DNA of 32,380 nt, from NCBI GenBank assembly GCA_012961725.1, contig DTYU01000062.1, forward strand, positions 1 to 32,380, given 5' to 3'. Source of the DNA: Desulfotomaculum sp. (lineage in GTDB: Bacteria > Bacillota > Desulfotomaculia > Desulfotomaculales > Ammonificaceae). How positions within the stretch are numbered: position 1 is the stretch's first letter; each line of letters starts with the position of its first letter. The notes beneath the pieces were generated by a model. That model was not told the origin of the DNA, did no database searches, and worked only from the letters and a program-made list of their open reading frames with translations. The position numbers and the translations under genes are program-made. Shown here in pieces: positions 29,735-32,380 of this stretch.

Positions 29735-31561
29735 ATGTGCGGCATAGTCGGTTATGCAGGCCGCCAGCAGGCGCTGCCGCTGTTGCTGGAAGGTCTGAAG
29801 AAGTTGGAGTATAGAGGGTATGATTCGGCGGGCATTGCGGTGGTCGAGGAGGCGGGGCGCCTGGCATTGCGAAAGAGGGAGGGGAAAATAGCGCTGTTAG
29901 AAGCAGACCTAAACGGCGACTTTCCTCCGGGGACCACAGGCATCGGGCACACCCGCTGGGCCACTCACGGGGCGCCCACAGACACCAACGCCCACCCGCA
30001 CCTGGACTGTATGGGGCGTATCGCCGTGGTGCACAACGGGATTATCGAGAACTACCTCGAGCTTAGGCGGGAGCTTGCGGCACGGGGACACAGGCTTGTT
30101 TCTGATACCGATACCGAGGTCATTCCTCATTTGATCGAGGATTGCTACGAGGGAGATTTGCTTGCGGCGCTCAGGCGCGTGGTGCCGCTTTTGCGCGGGT
30201 CTTATGCTCTGGCGGTGGTTGCGGCCGCCGAGCCCGGCAGGGTCGTTGCCGCCAGGCGCGACAGTCCGCTGATCGTCGGGTTGGCCGCAGAGGAAAACTT
30301 CTTGGCCTCAGACATCCCGGCCGTCCTGTCTGCCACCCGCCGCACCTACATCTTGGATGACGGCGACCTGGCCGATGTCCGGCCGGACGGTGTCTTCGTA
30401 TGCGACGTGACCGGTTGCCGGCGGGACAAGAGGGTCTTTGAGGTTAAATGGGATGCGGCGCAGGCAGAGAAGGCGCCTTACGCGCACTTCATGCTGAAGG
30501 AGATACACGAGCAGCCGAAGGCCCTGCAGGATACCATGCGCGGCCGTTTGACCCGCGCAGAGGTCGTCTTTCCCGAATTGAAACTCGACCCTGCGGTCTT
30601 CAAGTCCTGCAAGCGCCTGTTTGTAACCGCCTGCGGTACGGCTTACCACGCCGGGCTGATCGGGAAGACGCTCATCGAACGGCTGGCACGCCTGCCGGTG
30701 GAGGTCGAAATCGCCTCTGAGTTCCGGTACCGCGAACCCCTGATCGGCCCGGGGGACGTATTGGTTGTCATCAGCCAGTCCGGCGAGACCGCGGACACCT
30801 TGGCCGCCATGCGGGGGGCAAGGGCGAAGGGGGCTGCCGCAATAGCGATTACAAACGTGGTCGGCAGTTCGGTGGCGCGGGAGGCTGACGAGGTGCTGCA
30901 TACCTGGGCCGGCCCGGAGATCGCCGTGGCTTCCACGAAAGCCTATGTCGCACAGGTGCTGGTACTTACGCTCTTCGCGGTTTACTTAGCAAAAGAACGC
31001 CGGACGGTACCGCCGGAACTCTCAAAAGAGCTGATTAGTGAGATTCCGCGTCTGCCTGAATACGCGGCCGAGATGCTGGCAAGGGAAGATGAGATCGCGG
31101 CGCTGGCGGCGGCGCACAAGGGCGAGGAACACACCTTTTTCATCGGGCGGGGGCTGGACTGGGCGGTGGCCTGCGAGGGGGCGCTGAAGCTCAAGGAGAT
31201 CTCGTACATCCACGCGGAGGCCTACGCCGCCGGGGAACTGAAACACGGCACCCTGGCGCTTGTGACCGAGGGAGTGCCGGTGATCGCCCTTGCCACGCAG
31301 CCGGCGCTCTACGAAAAGATGTTGAGCAACATCAAGGAGGTCAAGGCCCGTGGCGCCCGTGTAATGGCCGTCACCACCGAAACCGCCGGAAATATCGCGC
31401 AGGTTGCCGATGCCGTGGTCTCTTTGCCGCCGGTCCACCCGCTGCTTGCCCCGGCGATAGCGGTCATACCGCTGCAGCTCTTCGCGTATCACGCGGCCGT
31501 CGCCCGCGGCTGCGACGTCGACAAGCCGCGTAACTTAGCCAAGAGCGTAACGGTGGAGTAG
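29735..31561 (+). CDS. glmS: Glutamine--fructose-6-phosphate aminotransferase (isomerizing)
   Basis: A 608-aa enzyme that makes glucosamine-6-P from fructose-6-P and glutamine. Cys2 of MCGIVGYAG is the glutaminase nucleophile. GIGHTRWATHGAPTDTNAHPH and VVHNGIIENYLELR complete the class II amidotransferase domain (residues about 1-220). Two SIS domains follow (VTACGTAYHAGLIGKTLIE, ISQSGETADTLAAM, FIGRGLDWAVACEGALKLKEISYIHAEAYAAGELKHG), and the C-terminus DKPRNLAKSVTVE is the universal GlmS end. The ATG at 29735 has TAAGGAGGC 7 nt upstream. It is controlled post-transcriptionally by the ribozyme. A CGCCG/CGGCG hairpin followed by a T-rich run (29632-29662) lies between ribozyme and gene and is of unclear function. 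Confidence 0.97.
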   Translation: MCGIVGYAGRQQALPLLLEGLKKLEYRGYDSAGIAVVEEAGRLALRKREGKIALLEADLNGDFPPGTTGIGHTRWATHGAPTDTNAHPHLDCMGRIAVVHNGIIENYLELRRELAARGHRLVSDTDTEVIPHLIEDCYEGDLLAALRRVVPLLRGSYALAVVAAAEPGRVVAARRDSPLIVGLAAEENFLASDIPAVLSATRRTYILDDGDLADVRPDGVFVCDVTGCRRDKRVFEVKWDAAQAEKAPYAHFMLKEIHEQPKALQDTMRGRLTRAEVVFPELKLDPAVFKSCKRLFVTACGTAYHAGLIGKTLIERLARLPVEVEIASEFRYREPLIGPGDVLVVISQSGETADTLAAMRGARAKGAAAIAITNVVGSSVAREADEVLHTWAGPEIAVASTKAYVAQVLVLTLFAVYLAKERRTVPPELSKELISEIPRLPEYAAEMLAREDEIAALAAAHKGEEHTFFIGRGLDWAVACEGALKLKEISYIHAEAYAAGELKHGTLALVTEGVPVIALATQPALYEKMLSNIKEVKARGARVMAVTTETAGNIAQVADAVVSLPPVHPLLAPAIAVIPLQLFAYHAAVARGCDVDKPRNLAKSVTVE

Positions 31562-31935
31562 CATAGTAGGCGCTTAGGGCGCCTGTAACGGCAACATGTT
31601 GTCAGTTTTGTAACCATTAAAGGACGCCTTACCTACGCCGCTGCCGTTTGTCGACTCGGGGCAAGCTCTGCGAAGTGCCGCTTAATTTTGGAAGTGAGAG
31701 GTTAGCAGTTGGGGGTTGGAACTCTTGCAGAAATTCGCCGGCCCCTTTTCCCAAGTGGCAGCTTGGAAAAGCCGAGATTTTAAACTATTGGAGGTTGCCC
31801 GGAAGTGCGGGTTTCTCCGACATCCCCCGAAATTTTTCTAAGGCAGCGGACCTTTGCAAGCAGGAAAATTATCGGTGCTGTACAATAAACTTCAATTGAC
31901 ATCCATGATCAAGGATCACCGGGAGGTGGAAGCTT
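31562..31935 (+). other. Intergenic region after glmS
   Basis: No convincing gene is seen in 374 bp. AGGCGC-TTAGG-GCGCCT (31568-31584) is a hairpin without a U-tract. GGCAACATGTTGTC (31590-31603) is a palindrome followed by AGTTTTG. Either could help terminate glmS. CTTTTCCCAAG (31746-31756) can pair with CTTGGAAAAG (31763-31772). CCCG-GAAGTG-CGGG with TTT follows near 31798-31814. GCTTAATTTTGGA (31680-31692) resembles the tail of the four-copy leader element. TACAAT (31881-31886) is a possible -10 for the next gene, but there is no good -35 at the right distance. Confidence 0.4.
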
Positions 31936-32380
31936 ATGGAAAAGAGAACAAGATATCCGGTCCTCACCGCGCTCTTTACCCTGATTTTGCTCATTACCAT
32001 TCTTCCGCTGCCGGCTCTGGCATTCGAGCAGCCCGGCGGAGGCGTCTTGGAGCAGCATCAATCCGTACCCGCTTTGGCGCCTCGGCCTGATCTCGCTGTT
32101 TGGATGATCGAGTTTCCGCAAGTCACACTGGACGAATCCTCTCAGCGTGAGTACCGTTTAGACGAGGAGTATGCTCGACCGGAGCGCGGGCAAATCAGCG
32201 CGCCTTTCAAAGTCACCCAGGGAGAGTCGGTAGAGGTGACCGTAACCGTGCAAAATAGGGGAGATCCGAATAGCCTTTTTGCTGCAGCGGCCCCGGCCGG
32301 GTACTTGGTTGAGCTGATTCTCTCCCGGGATGACAAGATTCCGTACCACCCAGATCAGTGGATTTCACCTTCTTCGCCAC
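31936..32380 (+). CDS. Secreted CARDB-like domain protein, 5' part
   Basis: The frame is open from the ATG at 31936 to the window end (148 codons, 3' truncated), with GGGAGGTGG 6 nt upstream. The N-terminus MEKRTRYPVLTALFTLILL is a basic region plus hydrophobic core. It ends in LPLPALA-F, a good signal peptidase I site near residue 29. The mature part has PDLAVWMIEFPQVTL and, further on, FKVTQGESVEVTVTVQNRG and a YLVELILSRDD strand. This is the layout of CARDB-type beta-sandwich domains (PDL start, VTVTVxNxG core) found in surface proteins. The insertion between PDL and the core is longer than usual. An extracellular or surface role is inferred; binding partner and full architecture lie beyond the window. 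Confidence 0.72.
   Translation, partial: MEKRTRYPVLTALFTLILLITILPLPALAFEQPGGGVLEQHQSVPALAPRPDLAVWMIEFPQVTLDESSQREYRLDEEYARPERGQISAPFKVTQGESVEVTVTVQNRGDPNSLFAAAAPAGYLVELILSRDDKIPYHPDQWISPSSP

Noticed and set aside
31648..31899. 83-codon open frame after glmS
   Set aside because: There is no ribosome binding site, composition is unlike the neighbours, and the segment contains hairpins and a repeat-like tail. It has no recognisable protein features.
31896..31901. TTGACA as a -35 for the secreted protein gene
   Set aside because: The position 17 bp downstream is GC-rich ribosome-binding-site sequence without any -10, and it is too close to the start codon.

Overview
The window is a moderately GC-rich chromosomal stretch that reads almost entirely on the + strand. 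It contains no tRNA, rRNA, CRISPR array, transposase or phage gene. The likely source is an anaerobic Firmicute of the Clostridia, Peptococcaceae/Desulfotomaculum-Pelotomaculum type. The signs are strong GGAGG ribosome binding sites with frequent GTG and TTG starts, a T-box leader, a glmS ribozyme, sigma-A type promoters, an ArgR-like operator, and an AmmeMemoRadiSam locus. This placement is inference from gene content, not from a search.

Layout. Positions 1-165 (minus strand) hold the N-terminus of a membrane-anchored Clp-fold serine protease. Positions 320-1731 hold a YkgJ-type cysteine-cluster protein and a LysE-family exporter. Positions 1867-4281 hold a fused Memo-like/AMMECR1 protein followed by its partner radical SAM enzyme. 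Positions 4349-12767 are a full arginine operon, argC-J-B-D-F-G-H, behind a promoter covered by two ARG-box-like palindromes. Positions 12768-13136 are a small self-contained gene (promoter, 68-aa ORF, terminator). Positions 13189-14304 hold a leuB-like dehydrogenase with its own promoter. Positions 14347-27716 are a branched-chain amino acid operon, ilvE-ilvD-ilvB-ilvN-ilvC-ilvB2-leuA-leuC-leuD-cimA, headed by a promoter and a T-box riboswitch with a probable Ile (AUC) specifier. Positions 27752-31561 are glmM and glmS, with a glmS ribozyme between them. The window closes with the start of a secreted CARDB-like protein.

How the genes work together. CimA makes citramalate from pyruvate and acetyl-CoA. 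LeuCD and the LeuB-like enzyme can carry both citramalate and isopropylmalate onward, so 2-ketobutyrate for isoleucine need not come from threonine. AHAS (IlvB/IlvN, plus a second divergent large subunit), IlvC, IlvD and IlvE complete Ile, Val and Leu synthesis. ArgJ recycles acetyl groups, so ArgC/J/B/D/F/G/H make arginine by the cyclic route. GlmM and GlmS make glucosamine-1-P for cell wall synthesis, with GlmS under ribozyme feedback by GlcN6P.

The less ordinary content is mostly non-coding. A glmS ribozyme has its P1 arm enlarged by about 230 nt that include a dispersed repeat. A roughly 31-bp element occurs four times, always co-oriented with and upstream of a gene start. Several families of low-complexity intergenic repeats are built on GTTCGAA and TTCTGACTTC units. 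Among the proteins, the second IlvB carries a natural Trp-to-Leu change at the specificity and herbicide-site position.
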